Of a stretch of DNA of 14,795 nt, positions 1 to 7,697 are shown piece by piece (positions within the stretch are counted from its first letter, which is position 1; each line of letters begins with the position of its first letter). The stretch is from the NCBI GenBank assembly GCA_019752245.1, contig JAIEMH010000334.1:1-14795 (forward strand), in the 5' to 3' direction. The notes under the pieces are model-generated. The model had not been told where the DNA came from and searched no databases. It saw nothing but the letters and a program-made list of their open reading frames with translations. A program made the translations under genes and the position numbers. This stretch comes from Flavobacteriaceae bacterium (GTDB taxonomy: Bacteria > Bacteroidota > Bacteroidia > Flavobacteriales > Flavobacteriaceae).

Positions 1-1565
1 GAACAACTGCGCAACAAACGGCTGTTATCTGGAACGGAATAAACATTAATTCGGCGTTAAATGGTCAGACGGATTTCAACACAATTTCTGCCAAAGATTT
101 TAATTCAATTTCCATTCGTGCTGGTGGCGGAAGTTCTCTTTATGGAAGTAGCGCAATCGGCGGAAGTATTCATTTGAATAATGATTTGAGTTTCGGAAAT
201 AAATTTGAAAATACACTTCAAACCAATTATGGGAGTTTCAATACGCTAGGTGTAAATTATAAAATGCAACTGGCATCGGCTAAATTTAGTTCGCAAATTA
301 GCATTTCTAGAAATTCATCTGATAACGATTATAAGTATTTAGATTCTGATAAAAAGAACGAAAACGGCCAATTTTACAACACCAGTTTCAATGTGAATTT
401 GGGTTATAAATTGGATGCTAAAAACGTTTTGAAATTGTATAGTTATTTATTTGATGGTGAACGTCATTTTTCGGGAACTCTAGCTGCACCTTCTAAAAGT
501 AAGTATAACGATTTGAATACAAGAAATTTGTTGGAATGGATTGGTAGATATAATCAATTTACATCGAAAGTTAAAGTAGCTTTTTTATCTGAAAAATATA
601 AATATTTTGAGAATGCTGCGACTTCAATTTTTAGTGATGCTAAAGCCGAGACATTTACTGCGAAATATGATTTATTGTATAAAGCAACTTCAAATTTAGA
701 ACTGAATTCGATTGTAGATTTTACGCAAACAAAAGGTTTTGGAAGCGATATTGGCGAAAATAAAAGAAAAATTGGATCGGGAATTTTATTATTGAAACAC
801 AAACCTTTCACCAAGTTTTTATACGAAATTACAGTTAGAAAAGAGATTACAAGTAATTATAAAAGTCCGGTTTTGTTTTCTATCGGAACTACTTATTCGG
901 CATTTTCATTTTATAATTTGAAAGTAAATGCATCACGAAATTATAGAATTCCAACATTCAACGATTTGTATTGGCAAGGAAGTGGGAATTTGAATCTAAA
1001 GCCAGAAAGTTCGTATCAAGCCGAAATTGGACACGAATTCAAATTTAAAAACACTACTTTTTCACTTACCAATTATTACATAAAAATTCAAGATTTGTTG
1101 CGTTGGTCACCAAGTTCTGGAGGTAATTGGACGCCTAATAATGTTGCCAATGTTCTTACTTATGGCGCTGAACTTTTATTGAATTACAACAAAAAAATAG
1201 GTAAAAATCAATTTGATTTTACTACTACTTATGCCTACACAATATCTAAAGATGAAGTAAAAAAGAAGCAATTAATTTATGTTCCGTATCATAAGTTTAC
1301 TGCTGCATTGGCCTATTCTTATGATAAATTATCAGCTCATTATCAGTATTTATATAATGGTAAAGTGTTTACTTCATCGGATAATTTTTATAAACTCGAT
1401 GATTATTTGGTTTCCAATGTAGGAATCGATTATCAATTTGGAAAAAAGAAATTCTTGAAACTTGGTTTTGATGTCCTTAATGTTTTTAACGAAAACTATC
1501 AAAGTGTAAGCACACGTCCAATGCCGGGAAGAAATTACACAATAAATCTAACCTTTAATTTTTAA
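1..1565 (+). CDS. TonB-dependent outer-membrane receptor, 5'-truncated; probable BtuB-like cobalamin receptor
   Basis: The gene is cut by the left edge. The open frame runs from base 3 without a stop, so the first Met at 174 is internal and 57 residues precede it here. Those residues are the end of a plug domain: AVIWNGI, LNGQTDFNTI, then GGGSSLYGSSAIGGSI, the usual last plug segment before the barrel. The rest alternates aromatic and polar strands of a 22-strand barrel and ends RPMPGRNYTINLTFNF with a C-terminal Phe, the outer-membrane assembly signal. The family imports scarce ligands using TonB/ExbBD energy. Substrate cannot be read from the sequence alone. The lipoprotein gene 4 bp downstream resembles the propeller partner of BtuB, so I infer cobalamin or a related corrinoid; a siderophore is the alternative. 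The start, TonB box and any riboswitch lie outside the window. Confidence 0.88.
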   Translation, partial: TTAQQTAVIWNGININSALNGQTDFNTISAKDFNSISIRAGGGSSLYGSSAIGGSIHLNNDLSFGNKFENTLQTNYGSFNTLGVNYKMQLASAKFSSQISISRNSSDNDYKYLDSDKKNENGQFYNTSFNVNLGYKLDAKNVLKLYSYLFDGERHFSGTLAAPSKSKYNDLNTRNLLEWIGRYNQFTSKVKVAFLSEKYKYFENAATSIFSDAKAETFTAKYDLLYKATSNLELNSIVDFTQTKGFGSDIGENKRKIGSGILLLKHKPFTKFLYEITVRKEITSNYKSPVLFSIGTTYSAFSFYNLKVNASRNYRIPTFNDLYWQGSGNLNLKPESSYQAEIGHEFKFKNTTFSLTNYYIKIQDLLRWSPSSGGNWTPNNVANVLTYGAELLLNYNKKIGKNQFDFTTTYAYTISKDEVKKKQLIYVPYHKFTAALAYSYDKLSAHYQYLYNGKVFTSSDNFYKLDDYLVSNVGIDYQFGKKKFLKLGFDVLNVFNENYQSVSTRPMPGRNYTINLTFNF

Positions 1566-1569
1566 TAGA

Positions 1570-2640
1570 ATGAAATTCAGTAAATTAGTATTTGTAGCTT
1601 TACTTAGCTCAGTTTTTTTAACTTCTTGTAGTGATGACGATACAATAGTTGAGTCACCTTTGGGAAGTTATGATAATGGTGTTTTAATTTTAAATCAAGG
1701 TGGTTTTGGTCACGGTGATGCGTCAGTTTCTTATTTATCAGAAGATTTTACTACCCAACAAAACAATATTTTTTCAATTGTTAATCCAACAATTACACTT
1801 GGTGATACAGGTCAAGATGTAGGTTTATATCAAAATTTAGCTTTTATAGTTTTGAATTATTCTAATAAAATAGAAGTTGTAAATCGTTACACAATGGCGC
1901 ATGTTGCTACAATTTCTTCAGGTTTAAACAACCCACGATATATTGCTTTTTCTAACGGAAAAGGATTTGTAACCAATTGGGGTGATGGCGGAAGCACTTC
2001 TGACGATTATGTTGCGGTTTTAAATCTTTCAACTTATGCAGTTTCTAGTACAATTCCAGTTGCTGAAGGACCAGAACGCATTGTTGAAAATGATAATAAA
2101 TTGTACGTTGCTCATGCAGGTGGATATGGTTACGGAAGTACTATTTCTGTAATTAATGCTACTAATAATACGTTATCTACAACTATAAATGTAGGTGATG
2201 TTCCAAATTCATTAGAAGTAAATAATGGTTCATTATATGTAATTTGTGGTGGAAAACCAAGTTATGCACCAACGGAAACTGCTGGTAAATTTGTAAAAAT
2301 AAATCTAACAAATAATTCTGTTGCTAGTACATTGAACTTTCCAGCAGCTACGCATCCATCTAACTTAGATTTAGTAGATAATACTGTTTTCTATACTGTT
2401 GACTCTTCAATATATAAATCTACTTTAACTGCTGCTACTTTGCCAACAACTGCTTTATTTAGTACTACTGCGCAAGGAGTTTATGGAGTTTATAGTTTCG
2501 CTGTAAATAATGATAAAATTTATGTTGGCGATGCTGCCGATTATAATTCTAACGGAAAAGTTTATGTGTATTCATCAACTGGATCTTTGGAGCATAGTTA
2601 TACTGTAGGTGTTATTCCTGCTGGTTTTTACTTTAATTAA
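1570..2640 (+). CDS. Surface lipoprotein, YncE/DUF5074-type beta-propeller; possible BtuG-like partner of the upstream receptor
   Basis: This 356-residue protein has a lipoprotein signal peptide with lipobox LTSC (lipid Cys at 20). The following SDDDT is the acidic type of signal that sends Bacteroidota lipoproteins to the cell surface. The mature part is a run of about 45-residue repeats with the pattern of YncE-like propellers, for example VAVLNLSTYAVSSTIPVAEG, ISVINATNNTLSTTINVGD and VYVYSSTGSLEHSYTVG. It starts 4 bp after the receptor stop, so the two are co-transcribed, and a terminator closes the unit. In Bacteroides, BtuG is a surface propeller lipoprotein that caps BtuB and binds B12 very tightly. 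By fold, localisation and position this protein fits that role, but the ligand is inferred. Another lid-like partner for a non-B12 receptor remains possible. Confidence 0.8.
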   Translation: MKFSKLVFVALLSSVFLTSCSDDDTIVESPLGSYDNGVLILNQGGFGHGDASVSYLSEDFTTQQNNIFSIVNPTITLGDTGQDVGLYQNLAFIVLNYSNKIEVVNRYTMAHVATISSGLNNPRYIAFSNGKGFVTNWGDGGSTSDDYVAVLNLSTYAVSSTIPVAEGPERIVENDNKLYVAHAGGYGYGSTISVINATNNTLSTTINVGDVPNSLEVNNGSLYVICGGKPSYAPTETAGKFVKINLTNNSVASTLNFPAATHPSNLDLVDNTVFYTVDSSIYKSTLTAATLPTTALFSTTAQGVYGVYSFAVNNDKIYVGDAADYNSNGKVYVYSSTGSLEHSYTVGVIPAGFYFN

Positions 2641-2675
2641 TTTTATTGTAACTACTATTTTTTTTTGTTAATCGA

Positions 2676-2710
2676 CGCTTTCAGAGTTTTAAACTTTGAA
2701 AGCGTTTTTT
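2676..2710 (+). terminator. Rho-independent terminator after the receptor/lipoprotein unit
   Basis: A long stem starts with CGCTTTC at 2676-2682 and closes with GAAAGCG at 2698-2704. The inner arms also pair almost completely (one G-T wobble), and six T residues follow at 2705-2710. It lies 35 bp after the lipoprotein stop and separates that unit from the sigma-factor operon. Confidence 0.85.
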
Positions 2711-2735
2711 ATTTTTAAAATATTTTAAAGTATCT

Positions 2736-2761
2736 TGTAACAAAATAAATTGTGTTTCGTC
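2736..2761 (+). promoter_or_regulatory. Probable ECF-sigma-dependent (autoregulatory) promoter
   Basis: TGTAAC at 2736-2741 is followed after 16 bases by CGTC at 2758-2761. This matches the general ECF pattern, an AAC-type -35 and a CGTC-type -10 spaced 16-17 bp. It lies 24 bp before the ATG of an ECF sigma gene, so autoregulation is the simplest reading. It also argues against the upstream GTG at 2752, which falls inside the promoter, as the start codon. Confidence 0.6.
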
Positions 2762-2784
2762 TTCACTATATAATCAACCAAACA

Positions 2785-3294
2785 ATGCAACAAAACGAGT
2801 TTATAAAAATAGTTTCACCGTTTAAAGACAAGCTCTTTAGAATGGCAAAACGATTACTCGTGAGTACAGAAGAAGCCGAAGATGCAACGCAGGAAGTTCT
2901 TGTAAAATTGTGGACAAAAAGCGATACGTTAAGTGAATTAAAAAGCGTGGAAGCAATGGCAATGACTATGACCAAAAACTATTGCTTAGATCAGTTAAAG
3001 TCGAAACGTGCCAGTAATATGACAATTGTTCACAACAATTATACTGATAGAGAGCCTTCTTTGCAGCAAAAATTGGAAGATTCTGATAGTTTGAGTTGGG
3101 TTGAAAAAATAATTAACGATTTGCCCGAACAGCAAAAGTTGATTATTCAAATGAGAGACATTGAGCAATACGAATTTGAAGAAATTGCAAAAATACTAGA
3201 CATGAGTGAAACAACTATTAGAGTAGCGCTTTCTCGAGCTAGAAAAACGATTAGAGAAATAATGACCAAAACACATAATTATGGTATTGGATAG
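2785..3294 (+). CDS. RNA polymerase sigma factor, ECF family (sigma-70)
   Basis: This 169-residue ECF sigma factor directs RNA polymerase to a small regulon, usually envelope or stress genes. Region 2 spans about residues 8-76 and contains AEDATQEVLVKLW, the -10-binding helix. Region 4 spans about 106-158 with LPEQQKLIIQMRD, then FEEIAKILDMSETTIRVALS, the helix-turn-helix that reads the -35. The ATG at 2785 (MQQNEF) is chosen because the longer GTG frame from 2752 starts inside an ECF-type promoter. Its 3' end overlaps the next gene by 14 bp, so sigma and putative anti-sigma are translationally coupled. The two downstream DUF4252 genes are the best candidate regulon. The exact ECF subgroup cannot be assigned by eye. 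Confidence 0.93.
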   Translation: MQQNEFIKIVSPFKDKLFRMAKRLLVSTEEAEDATQEVLVKLWTKSDTLSELKSVEAMAMTMTKNYCLDQLKSKRASNMTIVHNNYTDREPSLQQKLEDSDSLSWVEKIINDLPEQQKLIIQMRDIEQYEFEEIAKILDMSETTIRVALSRARKTIREIMTKTHNYGIG

Positions 3295-3733
3295 AATAGA
3301 AAAATTAATAGAAAAATACTTTGAAGGAGAAACAAGTATTGCCGAAGAAAATGAATTGAAAGTTTATTTTTCTTCTACAGATGTTGCGCAGCATTTGAAA
3401 CAATATCAAACCATTTTTGGTTATTTCTCTCAAGCTAAAGAACAACAGTTTACGCAAGAAATTCCACTAGAAACTAAAAAACGAAATATCGTAATGTGGT
3501 TATCTGTTGCAGCTTCGGTTGTTGTAATGCTTGGCGTTGGTACTTTCATGTATTTTGAATCAAACAAATCACAGCAATTTGCGGCATGTTCACCAGAAGA
3601 CAATCCTGAGTTAGCATTACAACAAACACAAAAAGCTTTGGCATTGGTTTCAGAACATTTGAATACTGGCATTGAAAGTGTTAGTTATATTAACGAGTAT
3701 GAAAACTCAAAAAACAAAATTTTTAAAAAATAA
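3281..3733 (+). CDS. Small single-pass membrane protein, putative anti-sigma factor
   Basis: This 150-residue protein overlaps the ECF sigma gene by 14 bp. Residues 1-65 are charged and helical and include IEKYFEGETSIAEENELKVYF, a pattern typical of the short cytosolic region of Bacteroidota anti-sigma-like proteins. A single hydrophobic segment lies at about 70-92 (VMWLSVAASVVVMLGVGTFM). The last 55 residues are polar and probably periplasmic, with no recognisable domain. The gene position and topology (N-terminus in, C-terminus out) support a role in holding the sigma factor at the membrane and releasing it on an envelope signal. No zinc-binding H-x3-C-x2-C motif is visible, so this is not a ZAS-type anti-sigma factor. 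The function is inferred from context. Confidence 0.72.
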   Translation: MVLDRIEKLIEKYFEGETSIAEENELKVYFSSTDVAQHLKQYQTIFGYFSQAKEQQFTQEIPLETKKRNIVMWLSVAASVVVMLGVGTFMYFESNKSQQFAACSPEDNPELALQQTQKALALVSEHLNTGIESVSYINEYENSKNKIFKK

Positions 3734-3756
3734 TCATCAAAAAACGAATAGAAATC

Positions 3757-4272
3757 ATGAGAAAAGTAATTTTAATTATCGCATTAGTATTAGTTTCTAA
3801 TACATTCTTTGCACAATCTGTCTTTGATAAATTTGACAATCAAGACGATATCACAACTGTTATTGTAAACAAAAAAATGTTTCAAATGTTGAGTAAAGTA
3901 GAAGCTAAAGACAAGCAAGCACAACAATATTTAACTTTAATTAAAAAGTTAGATAATTTAAAAGTGTTTGTAACTGCCAGCGATAAAAAGTCAGATGAAA
4001 TGAAGGCTACAGCTGATAAATATATCAAAACCGCTGGATTAGAAGAGTTAATGAAAATTACAGAAAAAGGTAAAAGTGTAAAGATTTTTGTAAAATCTGG
4101 TGCTACAGAATCGCAAGTAAAAGAGCTTTTAATGTTTATTGAGGGTTCAGGTAAAGAAGAATCTGTATTGATGTCATTAACTGGTAATTTTGATTTAGAT
4201 GAGCTTTCAGCTTTGACTGATAAAATGAAGTTACCTGGTGGCGAAGAGTTGAAAAAAGCTAGTAAAAAATAA
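3757..4272 (+). CDS. DUF4252 domain-containing exported protein
   Basis: This 171-residue protein has a Sec signal peptide: a basic start MRK, a hydrophobic core at about 4-15, and probable cleavage after FFA near residue 19. The mature part matches the DUF4252 family of Bacteroidota: FDNQDDITTVIVNKKMFQML, then a strand-helix-strand core with KLDNLKVFVTASD, ending in a Lys-rich tail. The family's biochemical role is not known. The gene lies 23 bp after the putative anti-sigma factor and 5 bp before a second DUF4252 gene, so it belongs to the sigma-factor operon. An envelope protein controlled by, or sensing for, the sigma system is a reasonable inference. Confidence 0.78.
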   Translation: MRKVILIIALVLVSNTFFAQSVFDKFDNQDDITTVIVNKKMFQMLSKVEAKDKQAQQYLTLIKKLDNLKVFVTASDKKSDEMKATADKYIKTAGLEELMKITEKGKSVKIFVKSGATESQVKELLMFIEGSGKEESVLMSLTGNFDLDELSALTDKMKLPGGEELKKASKK

Positions 4273-4277
4273 TAGTT

Positions 4278-4814
4278 ATGAAAGTTATTTCTTTTTTAGC
4301 CATTGCTTTGAGTTTACTCTTGTTGAGTTGTAATTCAAAACCTAGTATGCAAAAATATTTTGTAGATCATCAAGAAAAACCAGGTTTTATGGTTGTAGAT
4401 ATTTCTCCAAGTATTTTAAACGTAAATAAGACCAAATTAACATCAGAGCAAAGTAATGCATTAGCATCATTTCATAAAATGAATGTTTTAGCTTATAAAT
4501 TTGATCCAAAAAATAAAGCTGAATTTGATGTTGAAAGAAAAAAAGTGAATGAGATTTTAAAAGATACTGTAAACTATCAACAGTTGATGAAATTTGGTTC
4601 AGGCAAAAATGGAGCATCAATAAGTTATATTGGTGATGACGAACATATTGATGAATTTATATTGTATGGAGCTAAAAGCGATAATGGTTTTGCTGTAGTA
4701 CGAATTTTAGGAAAAGATATGAATCCAGCTGATGCTATGACGATGTTGTCGGTTCTTAAGAGTTCTAATATTGATATGAAACAATTGGAACCATTAAAAG
4801 CATTAATGAAATAA
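4278..4814 (+). CDS. DUF4252-family lipoprotein
   Basis: This 178-residue protein has a lipoprotein signal peptide ending in lipobox LLSC, with lipid Cys at 18. The sequence after Cys (NSKPS) lacks the acidic surface-export signal, so it probably stays on the periplasmic face. The mature domain parallels the preceding gene in layout: FMVVDISPSIL at the start, a middle strand NVLAYKFDPKN, and a C-terminal IDEFILYGAKSDNGFAVVRI before a final helix. It is therefore probably a diverged second DUF4252 protein. The two are separated by 5 bp and may act together, one soluble and one lipid-anchored. A bidirectional terminator follows. No catalytic motif is apparent. Confidence 0.72.
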   Translation: MKVISFLAIALSLLLLSCNSKPSMQKYFVDHQEKPGFMVVDISPSILNVNKTKLTSEQSNALASFHKMNVLAYKFDPKNKAEFDVERKKVNEILKDTVNYQQLMKFGSGKNGASISYIGDDEHIDEFILYGAKSDNGFAVVRILGKDMNPADAMTMLSVLKSSNIDMKQLEPLKALMK

Positions 4815-4850
4815 TTATTTTAATAATTATATAAATTTGAGGTTAGTTGT

Positions 4851-4887
4851 AAAAAAAAATCCGATTCATAACGAATCGGATTTTTTT
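4851..4887. terminator. Bidirectional terminator between the DUF4252 operon and crtZ
   Basis: A perfect stem pairs ATCCGATTC (4859-4867) with GAATCGGAT (4873-4881) around a 5-base loop. It is flanked by A residues at 4851-4858 and T residues to 4887, so it can terminate both strands. The crtZ stop codon (4886-4888) sits on the edge of the T tract. Confidence 0.88.
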
Positions 4888-5329
4888 ATTTTTTAAAGTA
4901 TTTGAATGGAACGAATAGCATTCCAAAACATTCTCCGTCTCCTTTTCCTATATGTTTGTGGTGCATTTTGTGTGCTCTTCTAACGCCTTTTGCATAGATA
5001 TTATTAGCATTTCTAAAAAGTTTAAAACGTTGGTGAATGAAAATATCATGCACAATAAAATAAGCCAATCCGTAAGCAAAAATCCCTAATCCTATAGAAA
5101 TTCCAATTTCTAAAATTCCTTTTTGCCAAAGAAGGAAACAACCTATACTAACGACAGCATAAAAAATAAAGAAGGCATCATTGCGTTCAAACCAAGAGTC
5201 GTGATCTTTTTTATGATGATCGGCGTGAAGCGTCCACAAAAAACCATGCATAACGTATTTGTGGGTGAACCAAGCCATAAATTCCATAATACCGAAAGTA
5301 AGAAAAAAAACTAAAATATGTAACCACAT
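4886..5329 (-). CDS. crtZ: Beta-carotene hydroxylase CrtZ
   Basis: CrtZ hydroxylates both rings of beta-carotene at C3, giving beta-cryptoxanthin and then zeaxanthin, at the inner membrane. The 147-residue protein keeps the histidine clusters of this di-iron fatty-acid-hydroxylase-like family: H23-KYVM-H28, H35-AD-H38-H39, H94-DIFI-H99 and H120-KM-H123-H124-K-H126. Hydrophobic segments lie at about 1-20, 52-69 and 74-93. The length is slightly shorter than proteobacterial CrtZ (about 160-175) but no motif is missing. It starts 3 bp after the crtB stop and is the last gene of the carotenoid block. A ketolase would have a different cluster spacing, so hydroxylase is the firm call. Confidence 0.93.
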   Translation of the reverse strand: MWLHILVFFLTFGIMEFMAWFTHKYVMHGFLWTLHADHHKKDHDSWFERNDAFFIFYAVVSIGCFLLWQKGILEIGISIGLGIFAYGLAYFIVHDIFIHQRFKLFRNANNIYAKGVRRAHKMHHKHIGKGDGECFGMLFVPFKYFKK

Positions 5330-5332
5330 AAT

Positions 5333-6172
5333 TTATATAATATTTAATTTATAAGTGAAATAACATTTTGCAAAAAGACCATATTTTTGATAATCAGAAA
5401 CTCTAATTCGTGTATTTTTAATTTCTGTTGACGGTGTTTTCTTTAATTTAGAAAGCAATTTTTTATAGTAAACATAAGCTGTGTAAACTCCAAATTTAGC
5501 TTCAATCGGCAGTCCAATAATTCCTTTGTATCCAGCTTCAAAATCGGCTTCAATTTCTCTAATTATTTCGTTTTTTGACGCTTCATCCAATTTTGTCAAA
5601 TCGGTGTTTGGGAAATAAGTACGGCTTAAATCTTCAAAATCGGCTTTCAAATCTCTAAGAAAATTAACTTTTTGAAATGCTGAACCCAAACGCATTGCCG
5701 AATGTTCTAATTCTACATATTTAGCTTCATTTCCGTTTACAAAAACTTTCAAGCACATCAAACCAACAACATCCGCCGAACCATAAATATATTCATTGTA
5801 TTCCGCTTTTGTTTTATACTCAGTTTTTACCAAATCAAGTTTCATACTTTTCATAAAAGCACCAATCAATTCATTTGGAATTTGATATTTATGCACTGTA
5901 TGTTGAAATGAATTTAAAATTGGATTTAAACTGATTTTACTTTGTAAAGCGGCAGTCAAATCTTTCTCGAATAAATCAAATAATTCTTCTTTATTGTAAT
6001 CGTGGAATGAATCTACAATTTCATCTGCGAAGCGCACAAATCCGTAAATATTATAAATATCTTGACGAATAGATGGTGCCAACATTTTTACGGCAGAGGA
6101 GAACGAAGTACTATAAGACCTAGTTACATTCTTGCTACATTCAAAAGATACGGTGTCAAAAAGGGATTTCAT
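5333..6172 (-). CDS. crtB: Phytoene synthase CrtB
   Basis: CrtB condenses two geranylgeranyl diphosphates head to head into phytoene. This 279-residue protein shows the squalene/phytoene synthase landmarks: RSYSTSF at 18-24, the first Mg-diphosphate motif DEIVD at 50-54 (within RFADEIVD), YIYGSADVVGLM at about 129-139, and the second motif DLKAD at 174-178 followed by SRTYFP. The length is typical of the Bacteroidota form. It lies 11 bp after crtI and 3 bp before crtZ, so the three are one transcription unit. A squalene synthase-like enzyme is the only serious alternative, and the crtI/crtZ neighbours argue against it. Confidence 0.95.
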   Translation of the reverse strand: MKSLFDTVSFECSKNVTRSYSTSFSSAVKMLAPSIRQDIYNIYGFVRFADEIVDSFHDYNKEELFDLFEKDLTAALQSKISLNPILNSFQHTVHKYQIPNELIGAFMKSMKLDLVKTEYKTKAEYNEYIYGSADVVGLMCLKVFVNGNEAKYVELEHSAMRLGSAFQKVNFLRDLKADFEDLSRTYFPNTDLTKLDEASKNEIIREIEADFEAGYKGIIGLPIEAKFGVYTAYVYYKKLLSKLKKTPSTEIKNTRIRVSDYQKYGLFAKCYFTYKLNII

Positions 6173-6183
6173 CTATTTAAATT

Positions 6184-7644
6184 TTAGCGGTGTTTTTTTA
6201 TTAAATCTGCCACAAGTTTTCCTGAAATTAATGCTGGCGGCACTCCTGGTCCTGGAACCGTTAATTGTCCAGTAAAATATAAACTCTTTACTTTTTTACT
6301 TTTCAATTTTGGTCTCAAAAATGCCGTTTGTAATAACGTATTTGCCATTCCGTATGCATTTCCTTTGTATGAATTGTAATCTTTAACAAAATCATTCACA
6401 CAAAAAGACTCCTTAAAGATAACATTATTTTTTAGACTTTGCTCAGTTAATTTTTCCAAACGAGTCATAATTTTTTCAAAATACTCTTCACGTAACTCAT
6501 TTGTGTCATTCAATCCTGGTGCTAACGGTATCAAAAAGATAGCTGCTTCTTTTCCTTCTGGAGCCGAATTTGAATCAGTTTTGGAAGGAAAACTTGCATA
6601 AAACAAAGGTTCTTTTGGCCATTTCGGATTGTCATAAATATCTTGAGCATGAACGTCAAAATCAACGTCAAAAAATAACGAATGGTGTTCTACATTCTTG
6701 ATTTTTTTATCAAATCCTACATAAAATAGGAGCGAAGAAGGTGCAAATGTTTTCTTTTCCCAATATTTTTCGGAATAAGCTCGATGTTTTTCATCCAATA
6801 ATGTTTCCGAATGATGATAATCTGCTCCAGACAAAATAATGTCAGCCGAAACTCTTTCGCCATTTACAACTAAAGCAGTAGCTTTTCCATCAGTAACCTC
6901 AATTTTTTCAATATTTGAATTTACATTAATAGTAACACCAAGCTCTTTAGCCAATTGTTCCATGGCAAGTACAACAGAATACATACCATTTTTTGGATGC
7001 CAAGTTCCTAAACCAAAATCCGCAAAATTCATGAAACTATAGAATGATGGCGTGTCTGAAGGTTTTGCTCCTAAAAATAAAACTGGAAATTCTAAAATTT
7101 GAACTAATTTTTTATTTTTAAATCGTCGTCTAATATCTTTTGAAATATTTCCAAAAAACTGATTGACTTTCATTGCAGTTTCAACCGTAATCAATTCTAA
7201 AGGAGAAACTCCTGGACGATAAACTAGGTCTTTGATAGCAATATCATAATTACTTTGCGCTTCCTTCATAAAAGACGCAAGTTTTTCACCGCTACCTTTT
7301 TCAATAGATTCAAAAGTCGTTATGATTTCAGGAAGATTATCTGCTATTGTTACAAATTCGTTTACCCCAAAATATACTTGATAGGCTGGAGAAAGTTTAA
7401 TTAATTCGTAATAATCAGACGGTTTTTTGCCGAAGTCATTGAAAAATCTTTCAAAAACATCAGGCATCCAATACCATGTTGGTCCTATGTCAAAAGTGAA
7501 TCCGTCTTTTTTAAGTTGTCTAGCTCTACCACCGATAGTGCTGTTTTTTTCGTAGATTGTTACTTTGTTACCGTCTTTTGCTAGATAACAAGCTGCAGCC
7601 AAAGCTGAAAATCCTGAACCGATTATTTTTATATTTTTTCTCAT
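6184..7644 (-). CDS. crtI: Phytoene desaturase CrtI
   Basis: CrtI is an FAD-dependent desaturase that converts colourless phytoene to red lycopene in four steps, acting at the membrane surface. The 486-residue protein has the N-terminal Rossmann motif GSGFSALAAA (9-18), the acidic residue of YEK at 31-33, and GGRAR at 38-42. Near the C-terminus is the family signature YFTGQLTVPGPGVPPALISG. The ATG at 7644 is clear, since the FAD motif begins eight residues later. The 53-bp gap to the upstream regulator contains a palindromic element and a TAnnTTTG box, so crtI may have its own promoter as well as read-through from the regulator. A CrtI paralogue acting on another carotenoid is less likely next to crtB. 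Confidence 0.95.
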   Translation of the reverse strand: MRKNIKIIGSGFSALAAACYLAKDGNKVTIYEKNSTIGGRARQLKKDGFTFDIGPTWYWMPDVFERFFNDFGKKPSDYYELIKLSPAYQVYFGVNEFVTIADNLPEIITTFESIEKGSGEKLASFMKEAQSNYDIAIKDLVYRPGVSPLELITVETAMKVNQFFGNISKDIRRRFKNKKLVQILEFPVLFLGAKPSDTPSFYSFMNFADFGLGTWHPKNGMYSVVLAMEQLAKELGVTINVNSNIEKIEVTDGKATALVVNGERVSADIILSGADYHHSETLLDEKHRAYSEKYWEKKTFAPSSLLFYVGFDKKIKNVEHHSLFFDVDFDVHAQDIYDNPKWPKEPLFYASFPSKTDSNSAPEGKEAAIFLIPLAPGLNDTNELREEYFEKIMTRLEKLTEQSLKNNVIFKESFCVNDFVKDYNSYKGNAYGMANTLLQTAFLRPKLKSKKVKSLYFTGQLTVPGPGVPPALISGKLVADLIKKHR

Positions 7645-7676
7645 TTGTTTAACAAAAGTAATTAAAAGTTAAACAA
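7643..7676 (-). promoter_or_regulatory. Candidate operator/promoter in front of crtI (inverted repeat over a -7-like box)
   Basis: On the minus strand, TTGTTTAAC (7676-7668) and its exact inverse GTTAAACAA (7653-7645) are separated by 14 bases. The second arm is part of TACTTTTGTTAAACAAA (7660-7644), which contains the Bacteroidota -7 consensus TAnnTTTG at 7660-7653. The same 17-base element with one change precedes the regulator gene. The -7 box is so close to the ATG at 7644 that a transcript would be almost leaderless. The site could therefore instead be purely an operator within a longer transcript. Confidence 0.5.
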
Positions 7677-7697
7677 TAAAAAAAATTTGTGATAAAA

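Noticed and set aside
554..814. Antisense open frame inside the TonB-dependent receptor gene
   Set aside because: It lies wholly within a strong coding frame on the other strand and has no domain, promoter or partner. The other antisense frames (for example 2766-2975, 3430-3672, 4387-4620, 5123-5314, 6839-7042, 8425-8658, 10605-10802, 10723-10923, 10832-11107, 14325-14513, 14594-14788) were set aside for the same reason.
174..1565. Receptor gene starting at the Met at 174
   Set aside because: The frame is open to base 3 and encodes recognisable plug-domain sequence, so the Met is internal and the gene is truncated by the window edge.
2752..2784. Longer ECF sigma factor from a GTG at 2752
   Set aside because: The GTG lies between the -35-like and -10-like elements of the probable ECF promoter and the extra residues are not part of region 2.
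2641..2784. Small RNA or extra small gene between the lipoprotein and the sigma gene
   Set aside because: The gap is fully explained by a terminator and the ECF-type promoter; no additional reading frame with support was seen.
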